From positions 41,424,590 to 41,488,589 of the forward strand of contig CM059199.1 of the NCBI GenBank assembly GCA_030323885.1: a stretch of DNA of 64,000 nucleotides. The letters are read 5' to 3'. The notes beneath the pieces were generated by a model. It was not told the DNA's origin. It saw nothing but the letters and a program-made list of their open reading frames with translations, and did not search any database. The DNA is from Branchipolynoe longqiensis (taxonomy: Eukaryota > Annelida > Polychaeta > Phyllodocida > Polynoidae). Within the stretch, counting starts at the first letter, position 1; every line of letters starts with the position of its first letter. Shown in pieces: positions 53,005 through 63,210 of the stretch. The translations under genes were made by a program, and so were the position numbers.

Positions 53005-53770
53005 ATACTGCTTCTAAAATCTGTGTTTTCACAGAAGGTCCCACAGTTCTGCTTCTCAAATCTGTGTTTTCACAGAAGCATCCATCGTTGTGCTTCTCAA
53101 ATCTGTGTTTTCATAGAAGCTGCCATCTTTCTGATTCTGAAATCTGTGTTTTCACAGACGGTTCCATCGTCGTGCTTCTGAAATCTGTGTTTTCACAGAA
53201 GCTCCCTTCATTGTGCTTCTCAAATTTGTGTTTTTACAGAAGCTCTCATCGTTTTGCTTCTCAAATCTGTGTTTTTACAGAAGGTCCCATGATTCTGCTT
53301 CTCAAATCTGTGTTTTCACAGAAGTTTCCATCATTCTGTTTCTCAAATCTGTGTTTTCACAGAAGGTCCCATCATTCTGTTTCTCAAATCTGTGTTTTCA
53401 CAAAAGCATCCATCATTGTGCTTCTCAAACTGTCTTTTCACAGAATCTCCCATCATTGTGCTTCTCAAATCTGTGTTTTTACAGAAGCTCCCATCGATGT
53501 GCTTCTCAAATCTGTGTTTTCACTGAAGGTCCCATCATTGTGCTTCTCAAATCTGTGTTTTCACAGAAGGTTCCATCATTGTGTTTCTCAAATCTGTGTT
53601 TTCACAGAAGGTCCCATCATTCTGTTTCTCAAATCTGTGTTTTCGCAGAAGCTGCCATCATTCTGTTTCTTAAATATGTGTTTCCACATAGACTGCTTCT
53701 CAAATCTGTATTTGCGCAGAAGCTCCTATAATTCTGCTTAATACATGAATCTGTGTTTTTGCAGAAGTTC
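53005..53770. repeat. 41 bp tandem repeat array, about 18 units
   Basis: Each unit reads roughly CTTCTCAAATCTGTGTTTTC then ACAGAAG and a variable CCCATCATTG stretch. The core CTGTGTTTTCACAG is a 5 bp stem with a TTTT loop, and also looks like a polypyrimidine tract plus CAG acceptor. Because 41 is not a multiple of three and the unit lacks plus-strand stops, a 266-codon ORF crosses it; this is not evidence of a gene. Confidence 0.96.
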
Positions 53771-53895
53771 CGGCTTCCTCTATATAATTCCATATTCAAT
53801 GTGAAATTGATAGACTTTGAGTGGAAAGCACAACAATAAAATCTATTTCATAGGAAATAAATCAAATGGATTTGTCGGATTTGCACCTGAACCCT

Positions 53896-54311
53896 TAATA
53901 AAAGATTCACCCCATACTTACAGTACAGGAGTGAATGGCAACATAGTCTAAATACTGGCGAAACCTGTTTTAGTATGGAACAGGAAGTAGAATCCCTGGC
54001 TCCAGTATCAAATGGCTACTTATATTGGCACAGAGTTGGTGCATTGAGAGAGAATGCAAAAAGACAAGATGGCAGCGATAGAACACGGTTGATTTCATTT
54101 TTAAAGTTCCTTAGACTATATGTTTATTATATTTGTCAAATCAGAAGTAGCAGGTAAATATGATGATGTACATGAACAATATATTTTGCTTCGTAAATTA
54201 AGAATTTATCAGCTGAGTTCAGTTCCCCACCATGTCGAAATGTTTCAGCAGATCTTCTAATAGGTTGACTTTCACCCCTGTATTGTAAGTACCGGGCAAT
54301 TCTTTTATCTA
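53896..54311. mobile_element. MITE-D copy 2
   Basis: Ends TTAATAAAAGATTCACCCC-like and CTTTTATCTA. It aligns with 34596-35009 throughout (AGTATGGAACAGGAAGTAGA, GGCTCCAGTATCAAATGGCT, GCAAAAAGACAAGATGGC). The flanking 9-mers CTGAACCCT and CTGAATTGT match at six positions, suggesting an old duplication. Confidence 0.83.
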
Positions 54312-54320
54312 CTGAATTGT

Positions 54321-54370
54321 TGGGACCCAAATACAACGATCGATATTGGGAGGTGGTCGATCTGTGAAGG
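54321..54370. mobile_element. pogo/Tigger-like MITE fragment
   Basis: GTTGGGACCCAAATACAACG and GGTGGTCGATCTGTGAAGG mirror 48020-48070 in the opposite orientation. Confidence 0.55.
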
Positions 54371-54946
54371 TGGTTGGTTATTGAGGTTTTTCTGTATTTA
54401 TATATATATATAATATATGTGATGTATAAGACTTATGCGAGTATAAATGTGCAGAAGGGAAGATTCCCTATATCAATCACTCATATGATGTGTACTACTT
54501 TATGGGTGACCCCCTTTTCACAGTTAGGACCGGTGGCGCCACCACCCCTAACCCCTACCAGTGCCGCAAATAATGTCATTCGTGCACTGATTAGGTGTGT
54601 GCACTAACAATCAGCGCTTTAAGAAAAATAAACAACAGACAGCCAATGAGAATGTCCTATTTCGATCACATGCTCTTATAGTACAGGATGTATGCCTCCG
54701 GTGGTGCATTTTGGGTATTTCAAATGAGCCATTAGCAACAGCGTTTTCCGGAAATGGATGGCTGGTCACATTAGAGCAGCACCCACAAGACGCATTCAAA
54801 GTCATTTCTTTCCATGTTCACTTCCAGAAGATCAGCCCCAATTTTTCAGAAATGGACTTCACATCTGTCACCAAAGTAACCATTATTAGATGTCAACACA
54901 TTTTGTATATGAATTTACCGGTTTTATTGTATGTTGTTGTTGTTGT
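54371..54946. other. No gene recognised
   Basis: Starts with a TATA microsatellite (54402-54416). Plus strand 54597-54989 is open for 130 codons but runs into SINE-3, and no domain was recognised. Confidence 0.45.
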
Positions 54947-55244
54947 TTTTGAAGATTTATATATTCCTATCATGGATAAACCTGAATAGGCTTGTTTTCA
55001 CCATTAGACAGTTTGTCGATAGAAAGCCCGAGCCTACACTTTTAACGACCCAAGGGATTTTTAACCTCCCACACCACATAGACATGGTATGAGAGCAACT
55101 GGCCTTTGATGTCGCTGTAAGTTATACACAGCGGTGGAAATCCAAATTGGCAGAGATGGGGGCATCGGGAATTGAACCACCGACCTTCAGATTAGGAGTC
55201 CGACCTAGAAAAAAGCCAGACACTCTAACCACTCCGCCACAGAG
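54947..55244 (-). mobile_element. SINE-3, full length
   Basis: Same structure as 24191-24485; head at the right (CTCTAACCACTCCGCCACAG). Confidence 0.88.
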
Positions 55245-55484
55245 AATACCACAACAGTCCCCTAGTCCAATGTTGCTTTTTAGATTCTGTTCATATTCCT
55301 TTAAGAAACAGATATTCAAGGGATTGTTTGAATCTACCTTCCATAGGGATATACATACAATTACAAAATTAATAGCAAGGCCCTGTACGGCCATTACTAC
55401 AGGACGTCTGAAATTTACATTATGCTGGTCATGGGACCAGTGGTGCAGCCTGTATTCCCAACATTAGGGCACATCATGTGTGTC

Positions 55485-55535
55485 AGTATGTGGCCTGTAT
55501 CCTAACCATTAGACCATATATGCTTCCTGATGCAG
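55485..55535 (-). mobile_element. SINE-4-like tRNA head fragment
   Basis: Minus strand ATGGTCTAATGGTTAGGATA is an A-box of tRNA-Glu style. The B-box was not located with confidence. Confidence 0.4.
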
Positions 55536-55619
55536 TCCACCTGCCCAGACCTACTGATTCATGTAACAACTAACATTGGATATGAGGTGAAGGCCACTTG
55601 AGGAATTCAAGCGGGTGTC

Positions 55620-55922
55620 CTGTGTGGCGGAGTGGTTAGAGTGTCTGACTTTAATCTAGGTCAGACTCCTAATCTGAAGGTCAGTGGTTCGATTCCCCAT
55701 GCCACACCTCTGCCAATTTGGATTGTCACCACTGTGTATAACTTACAGCGTCATGAAAGGCCAGTTGCTCTCATACCATGTCTATGTTGTGTGGGAGGTT
55801 AAAAATCCCTTTGGTCGGTGAAAGGGTAGGCTCGGGCTTTCTATCGACAAACTGTCTAACGGTGAAAACAAGTCTATTCAGACTTATCCATGACAGGCAT
55901 TATAAAACTTCAAGAAAAAAAG
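55620..55922 (+). mobile_element. SINE-3 with intact tRNA-like head
   Basis: The head at 55621-55709 folds well: acceptor stem GTGTGGC/GCCACAC, a 7 bp arm GTCTGAC/GTCAGAC, and B-box GGTTCGATTCC. The length of about 88 nt suits a class II tRNA ancestor (Leu or Ser type). Body and tail follow to CTTCAAGAAAAAAAG. Confidence 0.88.
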
Positions 55923-57090
55923 AGGAGAACAGAAACATAAAACCCCATAAACACCTGTCCAAAAATTGAGATAAACAGCGGAATCAAACCATCAAAAACG
56001 TTCTATTTTTATATGATTATTTTGTGTTCATACTTAAGACGCAAACACACCCTCAAACTGAGTCACCATCTTCACACATGTGTCTCGGCGTTCTGTTGTG
56101 TGTTGCTAATCCTAGGGGGCAGCTCACACATGAAGTCATTGTTCGACGACTCTTCTCGTCGACTGTGAACATTTTCCCTGCCCTCCTTTCTGCACTGTGC
56201 TTTGGAGATTATATAGACGACGGATACCAGTCCGACCATATGGTCCTATTCTGCATGTTTTTTAAATTGATGTATTTCTGTTGTTGCTGTTCCATCGCTT
56301 CGCTGGATGGTATGCTATTCCCTGCGTCCACACGGAATACAACATAATGTGTCCGTTATTTCCACAGGGCATTGTGGAAATAAGTTATAAAGTCCATGGC
56401 TGGAATGTGTGGTTGTGTAGGCAGGCTATGGTGAAATCAATACAGGCAAAAAGAGAAAGGAAGAGTATACAGAGTGAAAGTAGAGAGAGAGAGCCAAGCC
56501 CTCAGGTTTATTATTTATAGTGGTACATGGATCTGGTATGACATACGACCTGACTGTATTCTCCAATGAGAATCAAGCATCTACAGCTTTACCAATGAAC
56601 ATCAAGCATTCCTGTGTTCCCATGGTTACAGTGCTCTGCCCACCACCACCATGCGGTGTGGCTGCCTTGGCCACCACCTGCCCTGAGCTGATTGTGTGGT
56701 GATCCGTGACTAACAGAAGGGGGGCGGGGGTGGTGTAGTAATAGAGCTCCAGGTGCCCCATACACACTATCTGACTAACACACAATGACTAATGATCATG
56801 AGTAAAGTATCACCAGCAACTACATAAACATTTATGCACCTGGCCCTATATACCTTTTACACCAAGAGACCATTTGTATTCCGCACCAATGCGTTTTATC
56901 AGAATATTTATAAAAAGTGTTGGTCATACACCATGCATATAAAGATCCACTTTCAATCTTCATTATCACTCTCCTGATGAGTGCAGTAGCCCTATTTTAT
57001 AGTTCATATATAAATATAGTTTATTCATTGAATCATATCGACATTGATTTGTAGTGCCATCGTCAGTGATCTCACGGTCATATCTCACTA
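55923..57090. other. 1.2 kb without a recognised gene
   Basis: 55938-56040 resembles MITE-C. 56024-56347 and 56520-56702 are modest plus-strand ORFs without recognised domains. A GAGAGAGA tract lies near 56483. Confidence 0.45.
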
Positions 57091-57091
57091 G

Positions 57092-57228
57092 ATCAGTATC
57101 AGGATAATATGACTGAGTTGGATATTAGGTCAAGGTGCTGGCGGCCCCGTCCCCCAGTGGGGCAGCCCTATCAACCTGCCATGAGTGCACACTGTCACAA
57201 GTTGGTACTCATTCTGATATGACCTTAG
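57092..57228 (+). mobile_element. SINE-1 tail half
   Basis: CAGTATCAGGATAATATGAC through CTGATATGACCTTAGAT, joined at once to an opposite SINE-1. Confidence 0.8.
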
Positions 57229-57818
57229 ATGGCGACTTTATAGTGCTGCCCCACTGGGATACCAGGCCGCCAGCACCATGACCTGATATTCCACTCAGTC
57301 ACATTATCTTGACACTGAGCCAACCAGTCCTTGCCCTATCCTAATAATGCTGACCGCCTGGCTAGGAAGCAACAAGTATACATTTTTAAGTCCATGGTTT
57401 GACATCTGCGTTCGATCATGAGGCTAACTTGGAAGGACAAATTGACAAATAAGGAAATACTCGAACAGACAGGGCACCCTCTATGGAAGATCTTCTGATC
57501 AAAAAGAATCTCCGGTGGACAGGACACCTCATGAGGATGCTATCGGACAGGCTCCCAAAGCAGATCCTCTACTCTCAACTGTATTCTGGTTACAGAAAGA
57601 AAGAGCGCCCTCATCTCCAGTTCAAGGGTACCATCAACAGAAAACTGAACCTGAGAGACATTAAGACCGACTCATGGACATCACTCTCACAGCAGAGAGC
57701 TAAATGGAGAGTGACAGTCAAGTAATGAAAGCAGTCTTTGTCGCATCGTGACCGACAGCATGATGATGATGATTGTTTGACTCGACCAGCGTTCGAACCC
57801 ACGATCCCACAGTCTAGC
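57229..57818 (-). mobile_element. SINE-1 split by a LINE fragment
   Basis: 57229-57408 is body; 57772-57818 is the head (TTTGACTCGACCAGCGTTCG). The break carries TTTGAC on both sides. Confidence 0.8.
57411..57771 (+). mobile_element. LINE 3' end fragment inside SINE-1
   Basis: Contains the end of a non-LTR retrotransposon ORF in two frames: QTGHPLWKI up to a stop near 57498, then LRWTGHLMRM, LPKQILYSQL and WRVTVK ending at TAA 57723. A GATGAT tail (57760-57771) closes it. It is 5'-truncated with one frameshift near 57485. Confidence 0.75.
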
Positions 57819-58029
57819 CAATTACTAACACCATATGTTTCAGCTGTACCATGTATGATACATTCACTTATTATTCTCTGATATACACCAACAAATGCAT
57901 GTAAAGTTTGCTTTAGAAAATTGATACATCCAACCCACCTTTAATTGCCGATGTCGTTCAGTGTACCCTTCCCCTAACTGGTACTGGTAGGAGGAACCAG
58001 GATGCTAAAACTAAAATGAAACAAATGTT

Positions 58030-58376
58030 AAGTGTGCTGGAGATCAGGAGTTTGGTTCCCGGTCGAGTCAAACTAATGACTTATATAATTGACTCGTTGC
58101 TTTCTAGCCTGACGCTCAACATTAATATGATAGGGCAAGGACTGGTTAGCTCAGTGTCAGGATAATGCGACTGAGTGGGATCTCGGGTCCTGGTGGCCTG
58201 ATTTCCCATTGTGGTGCACTATATGAATAAAGTCGCCATGAGTGTGCACTGTCACAAGTCCGTACCCATCCTAGTATGACCTTAGAAGAAAAAAGGCTTG
58301 TTTTATTTAACGACGCCTCTAGAGCAGATATGACCCTAGATGTTGCCAGGATATAAAACTCTGAACAACCAACAAT
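58030..58376 (+). mobile_element. SINE-1, split by a SINE-2 tail
   Basis: 58030-58285 runs from head remnant to GTATGACCTTAGA; 58326-58376 completes tail A. The repeated TATGACCYTAGA marks a 12 bp target duplication. Confidence 0.85.
58286..58325 (-). mobile_element. SINE-2 tail-only insertion
   Basis: AGGCTTGTTTTATTTAACGA and CGCCTCTAGAGCAG, about 40 bp, 5'-truncated, inside SINE-1. Confidence 0.8.
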
Positions 58377-58479
58377 TCGTAGGAACCCGGAGGCTAAAAC
58401 TAAAATGAAACAACTTCTAAGGAAGAAAGAAACTTCGGTATAACAATCGGTGGCAGTAGAACCCATGTGGTCTTCCTGC

Positions 58480-58760
58480 TGGGGTTCAACCCTCAACCAG
58501 AGGTAACAATGCACCTCTCCCAGAGGTCAGCGGGACGCGTCACTCTCCAAGCACCGCCCCGCTCACCCCCTCACCCGGCCTGCGTAATTACCAGCCACCC
58601 ACCGAGCCTCCGGCCGGAGAGTGTCGCCACCCGGGCCGGGCGCCTGGTGGTGATGGATGGAAGCTCTGTCGGGGAGCTGGCTGCTGGATTGGTTAGTTCC
58701 TGACACGTGACGCGCGACTCCTAGCGGGCCCTGGCGGCGCGGTCTGGGTGTGTGCGTGTT
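58480..58760. other. CpG-rich segment, possible exon or promoter
   Basis: Dense CG dinucleotides (CGGCCGGAGAGTGTCGCC, CACCCGGGCCGGGCGCC) and a GACACGTGACGCGCG site at 58706. A plus-strand frame reads VVMDGSSVGELAAGL before stopping at 58701. No family recognised. Confidence 0.35.
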
Positions 58761-59020
58761 AGGTAGGCGGGAAGTGCGGAGGGTGGGTGTGAAGTGTTGG
58801 TGTGTGCGGGTGTGGGGGTGGGTGTGGTTGTGTAAGTGTGGGGTGGGTGTGGTTGTGTAAGTGTGGGTGTGGTTGTGTGAGTGTATGTGTGGTTGCAGGT
58901 GTGGGTGGTTGTGTACGTTTGTGTATGTGGGGGTTTTTGCGTGAGGGTATATGGGTATGGGTGTCTAGTCGTGGGTCGGAGTGTGGATATGAATAGGTGT
59001 GTGTGTGGGTGGGTGGGTGT
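58761..59020. repeat. GT-rich minisatellite
   Basis: GTGTGGTTGTGTAAGTGTGG units, then a decayed continuation. Confidence 0.88.
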
Positions 59021-59021
59021 G

Positions 59022-59352
59022 TTTTGGTTGGTTGCTTATTGCAACTTTACGTCCTGGCAACAACTGAGGTCATATTACTATATTAGGATGGATACCGACT
59101 TGTGACAGTGCGCACTCATGGCAACTTCATAGTGCTGCCCCTCTGGGAGACCAGGCCACCAGGCCACCAGAACCATGACCCGGTATCCCACTCAGTCACA
59201 TTATCCTGACACTGAGCCAAACCAGTCCTTGACCTATCCTAATAATGCTGAGCACCTGGTTGGAAAGCTACAAGTATCAATTTTTAAGTTATTGGTTTCA
59301 CTCAACCAGGGTTCGAACCCGTGGGTTCGAATCCCAGGATCTACCAACATGG
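59022..59352 (-). mobile_element. SINE-1, near full length
   Basis: Tail A to a doubled B-box region (GGTTCGAACCCGTGGGTTCG). Contains a small tandem duplication CAGGCCACCAGGCCACC. Confidence 0.86.
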
Positions 59353-59656
59353 CTGGGTATATGTGTGAATACATACATGTATATATGTATGGATAGTGAT
59401 AAACCCTTTATCGCGGGTAATAAACTATGTAGTGGTTCCTCCCCCGCCCCCTCTCATGGGGTGGGGCGGGGGGGTGGGCTCCCAGCATGCACCTCGCCCC
59501 TTCCCCACCTCGGGGGGGGGGGGGGGGGGCTGCTTTCGCCACTCTGTCGGAAGCAATGTTTTGCCTGTTGTCTTATTATTAGCAATTTTTTGCCTGTTGT
59601 CTTATTATTATCTTACCATTTACTTATCCCCTGTTACTGTGTATTAACGGTAGATT

Positions 59657-59658
<2 letters not shown>
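59353..59658. other. Unassigned, with C and G runs
   Basis: A G run lies at 59512-59529. TTTTGCCTGTTGTCTTATTA is repeated at 59560 and 59587. Confidence 0.6.

Positions 59659-59692
<34 letters not shown>
59659..59692. repeat. TA dinucleotide repeat
   Basis: Uninterrupted TA run. Confidence 0.95.
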
Positions 59693-59695
<3 letters not shown>

Positions 59696-59791
59696 TGGCT
59701 CAGACCGAGTGAAAGAGTGGTGGTATTGATTACAATTTACAGGGCAGGAATAGTGGTCTTCTCTGATATCCGTCCTATATTGTCAACTACA

Positions 59792-59797
<6 letters not shown>

Positions 59798-59877
<80 letters not shown>

Positions 59878-59889
59878 TTGTATATATAT
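59798..59889. repeat. TA dinucleotide repeat abutting the DIRS 3' side
   Basis: TA run with a few TACA or TGTA interruptions, ending where the DIRS-linked inverted repeat begins. Confidence 0.93.
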
Positions 59890-60201
59890 AGTATAGTTAT
59901 ACGAGTCTTACCTTGGTACAGATGATGGATAACTGTTGTTTTACCGAGGTATAAGCCTCGGATAGATGTGGGCTAGGGAGAGGTAAGCACGTCCGGTACC
60001 AGCAATCTTAACCTACTTATTGAGGATAAAAATGACTTTCAAACAATGGATACTATTACTTTACCGAAAAGGTACACCAACGGAATAGATGTGGCAGGGT
60101 GTGGCGGGAGGGCCCTAGCCCACATCTATCCGAGGCTTATACCTCGGTAAAACAACAGTTATCCATCATCTGTACCAAGGTAAGACTTGTATAACTATAC
60201 T
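59890..60201. repeat. 89 bp inverted repeat at the DIRS 3' side
   Basis: Arms 59890-59978 and 60113-60201 are reverse complements at 88 of 89 positions, with a 134 bp spacer. Each arm includes a smaller palindrome, CCGAGGTATAAGCCTCGG. DIRS elements carry terminal inverted repeats plus an internal complementary region near the 3' end, so these arms may be those parts. An independent foldback insertion is the alternative. Confidence 0.88.
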
Positions 60202-60330
60202 ATTTTACCTCGGTAAACAGCCTCAGACTAGCCTCAGGCTAGGGAGACCTTTACATAATTCATTTTTATCCTTGATATCATTCTTTCTTATTATTATAAC
60301 ATTCTAAATTTTTGTTCTCACCTATTCTTG

Positions 60331-61507
60331 TTAGTTGGCGAGAAGACGCTTTGCAACGCCGGTAGGCTTTTCTAGTCGTTTATTATAATGTTTTGCAAAC
60401 GACTTAGCCGTCTTCCAGCCTGCATGCGCTAGTATTCTTTTCACAGAAATACCAAGCACCCGTGCCTTGGAGACCATGGCTCCTCTAGTTGAGTGGGAAG
60501 AGTATTTACTCGTATCCACTCCAGCCAATTTCAACACCGTAATTGTCCATCTGGCAAGTGTGTCTCGTGAAATCGCCTTATGTGGCTTTATAAAGCTCAC
60601 TAATAGTTGTTGTGATGCACGTAAATCCTTTGTCTTGTATATATAAGCCCGTATGGCCGACACAACACATAATTTCCGATCATTCGGAAAACAGTCTAAG
60701 TGAACCGTTGATAAAGGGTCACCTAACGTGTTCGATTTAAGCAATTTTTCTAAATCAAACGTAGCTTGTTGCTTGTCTATTTCTAATCCAGTTAAGGATA
60801 AAGCAACAATCGTCTGTCCTCTGTGTCCGGTTACTAACAATAACAGGACCGCGACCTTAAAACCTAACTGTTTTATATCTAACCACGAGTTGTGAGGCCA
60901 AGCCTGAAACAACTTAAATACTATAGAAACATCCCAAAACCGACTATACTTTGGTTTTGGAGGATTCCTTTGATAAATTGAACGAAGTAAATAACAAATA
61001 ACATAATGTTTTCCAACTGTTTCGCCATCAATTCTAGGTAATATAATTGATAACGCACACCTCGCCGCATTAATCGATCCAAAGGAAAGTCCTTCATCCT
61101 CTAGAGAACGAAGAAACCGAGCTACTTGTGAAATCTTTGGATTTGTTGGCTTAACTTTCATTAACAAACAATGTACACCCCATTTCTTTAAATAGGTTGT
61201 ATACATTTTGACAGTTCCTGGCCTCCAGGCATCCGATACTATCCTATCCTCAGTAATTCTGTCCAATCCAAATTGCTGTAGCTGCTTCCTTAGAAAAGGA
61301 ATGCCAATAGGGGCGTCGTTGACACGTCGCCGTGAACCACTAGCGGTCCGTGGTGCGTCAGATTCCCGAGTTTTCTTGGGAATCGTATACGATCTTTTGC
61401 CAGTTGTGAAACTGCTGGCAGCCAAGGTTGCGTGTCCCAATCGGGCACCACCAGTATCGCATGTGTCCCTTCCAAGCCGATTTTTCTCACTACTCGGCTG
61501 ATAATGC
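60331..61507 (-). CDS. Tyrosine recombinase (DIRS ORF3)
   Basis: Catalyses site-specific integration of the circular DNA intermediate. The frame is open from 61507 to a TAA at 60331; residue numbers count from the TTG at 61440, 369 residues. The catalytic set is complete: R207 (TGHRGQT), H316 and R319 (SSHSTRG), H339 (AHAGW), and Y352 (KHYNK). An N-terminal SAM-like domain is expected at about 60-160. No ATG precedes the conserved part, and the ORF overlaps the RT ORF by about 150-220 bp, so translation may use frameshifting, reinitiation or a non-ATG start. The C-terminal NKRLEKPTGVAKRL is basic. Confidence 0.92.
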
Positions 61508-63210
61508 TAAATGGTGGGAAAATATAAAAATAATTATTTTCCCAGGTAATAGCAAACGCATCTACTTTCCAAGCATCCGGTTCAGGATGCCAAGAAACAT
61601 AACAAGGTAACTTGTTATTATTTCGTGATGCAAATAAGTCAACTTCAGGTGTACCCCATTTTTCACAAACAAAGTTAAACAAATGTGTAGAGAGAGACCA
61701 CTCTAAATGGTCATGGAAATTTCTACTTTTATAATCTGCAAGTGTATTTTGTGACCCTGGAATATGCGCTACAGTCAGCCAGACTTGTTGAGCCTGTGCC
61801 CAGTTCCAAATCAGTTTAGATAACTGATTGCAAGACTTTGATTTGGTTCCACCCATGTTATGAATATATGCCATGGCAGTAGTATTATCAGTTAGTATTC
61901 TAACCTGTGATTTATTTATCTTTACTAAACTACGTAAGCCCAGATAAATAGCACGCAATTCTAGTGCATTAATATAGTCTGATTTTTCATCATCAAGCCA
62001 TCTACCTCCTGTTGTGACCCCATCTCGATGAGCTCCCCAACCTTCTAACGAAGCATCAGTAGTAATTACTGTATTAGGTTCCGCCATGCGGATTGGATTT
62101 GGTGAACTTGCTATATGTTGCATCCACCATCCAATATCCTGTAACCCTTCTTGCGAAATAAACATCTTTCGCTCAAAATTGCCTTTAGTTTGTGTTAACG
62201 CTAAATTTTTATCTATTTCTAGCGACTTAATATGGGCCTTCCCATATAACACAGCAGGTGCATATGAGGTCATTATGCCAATAAGAACAGCAACCTGTCT
62301 AATTTTTGGCTTTGATAACTTAATAAGCTGAGTCGCTGTAGTCATAAACTTAATTAGTTTTTGTTCTGTTATCGACACTGTAAGGGACTGTGTATCCAGA
62401 ATAAACCCTAAACATTTGAGTTGTTTTGTTGGTTTAAACACTGACTTTTGTTGATGTACATAAAACCCCAATTTAGTGAGTAATGCACATAAATCCAAAA
62501 CTGCATTCACAAAACCAATTTGTGTTGATGCTATAATAAAAGAATCATCTATGTATGGAAACATTATATGACCCTTCCTCGCCATTACCGAGAAAACAGG
62601 TTTAAGCAATTTAGTAAATAAACGTGGCGCACAAGCTAAGCCATTCGGCATACAGGTAAACTCATAGAGTTGGTTATCCCAAATAAATCGAAGAAATTTT
62701 CGGTATTGTTCCATTATGGGAAGCGTATAATATGCATCCTGTAAATCAACACTAGCCATCCACGCATCTGGTGTAATCAGATCTCGTGCCGTATCTAGAG
62801 AGAACATTTTAAAATGTCGATATTCCACCCTTTTATTAAGGATTGTTAAATCCAGGATCATTCGAACATCACCATTAGGCTTCGGTCTCGAGAAAATGTT
62901 TGAAATAAACTGTCCTGAACAGTGTGTCACTTTTTGTATAATTCCTTTCTCAAAGAATTTATGTACCTGTTTAGTTAGTGCGTCTCGTTCAACTGGTTGA
63001 ATGTTATATGGAAAAGGTATTATACTTTGTACAGGAATTTGTGTAAAGGGAATTTGAACACCGCTAACTATTTCTATAATTTCTTGGTCACTAGTAATTT
63101 TGTGCCACTCAGAAATATGATTACTAATATTACCAGCCACAAAGTTGCTTACAGTTTGTGTGTTTTTAGAGGCTGCAGGGACTTGTAAAGTTTGTGTTTG
63201 GACCTCTACT
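61290..63210 (-). CDS. Reverse transcriptase / RNase H / MT-like polyprotein (DIRS ORF2)
   Basis: Residue numbers count from a GTG at 63140; the frame is open further upstream and overlaps the end of gag, so the true start is unknown. RT: SVDLQDAYYTLP (D132), MPNGLACAP (164-172), and the catalytic PYIDD (D198, D199). RNase H: TTDASLEGWG (D362), ALELRA (E394), LTDNTTA (D418), TLADYKSR (D469). After it comes the DIRS-typical block with EVDLFASR (499-506), PDAWKVDAF (521-529) and FPPFSIISRV (541-550), the region usually labelled a Dam-methyltransferase-like domain. The stop is at 61290. All catalytic acids are present. Confidence 0.93.

Noticed and set aside
52941..53741. 266-codon ORF across the 41 bp array
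   Set aside because: The unit lacks plus-strand stops, so more than one frame is open; no domain and no credible start.
53005..53770. CRISPR-like regular spacing
   Set aside because: The repeats are contiguous 41 bp units with related spacers in an animal-type genome; there are no cas genes and no unique spacers.
55620..55710. Genuine tRNA gene
   Set aside because: Same head is attached to a repeated SINE body in three places, and the anticodon arm is abnormal (7 bp stem, 10 nt loop).
61208..61501. Plus-strand ORFs over the DIRS element
   Set aside because: Shadows of the long minus-strand frames that carry full catalytic motifs.
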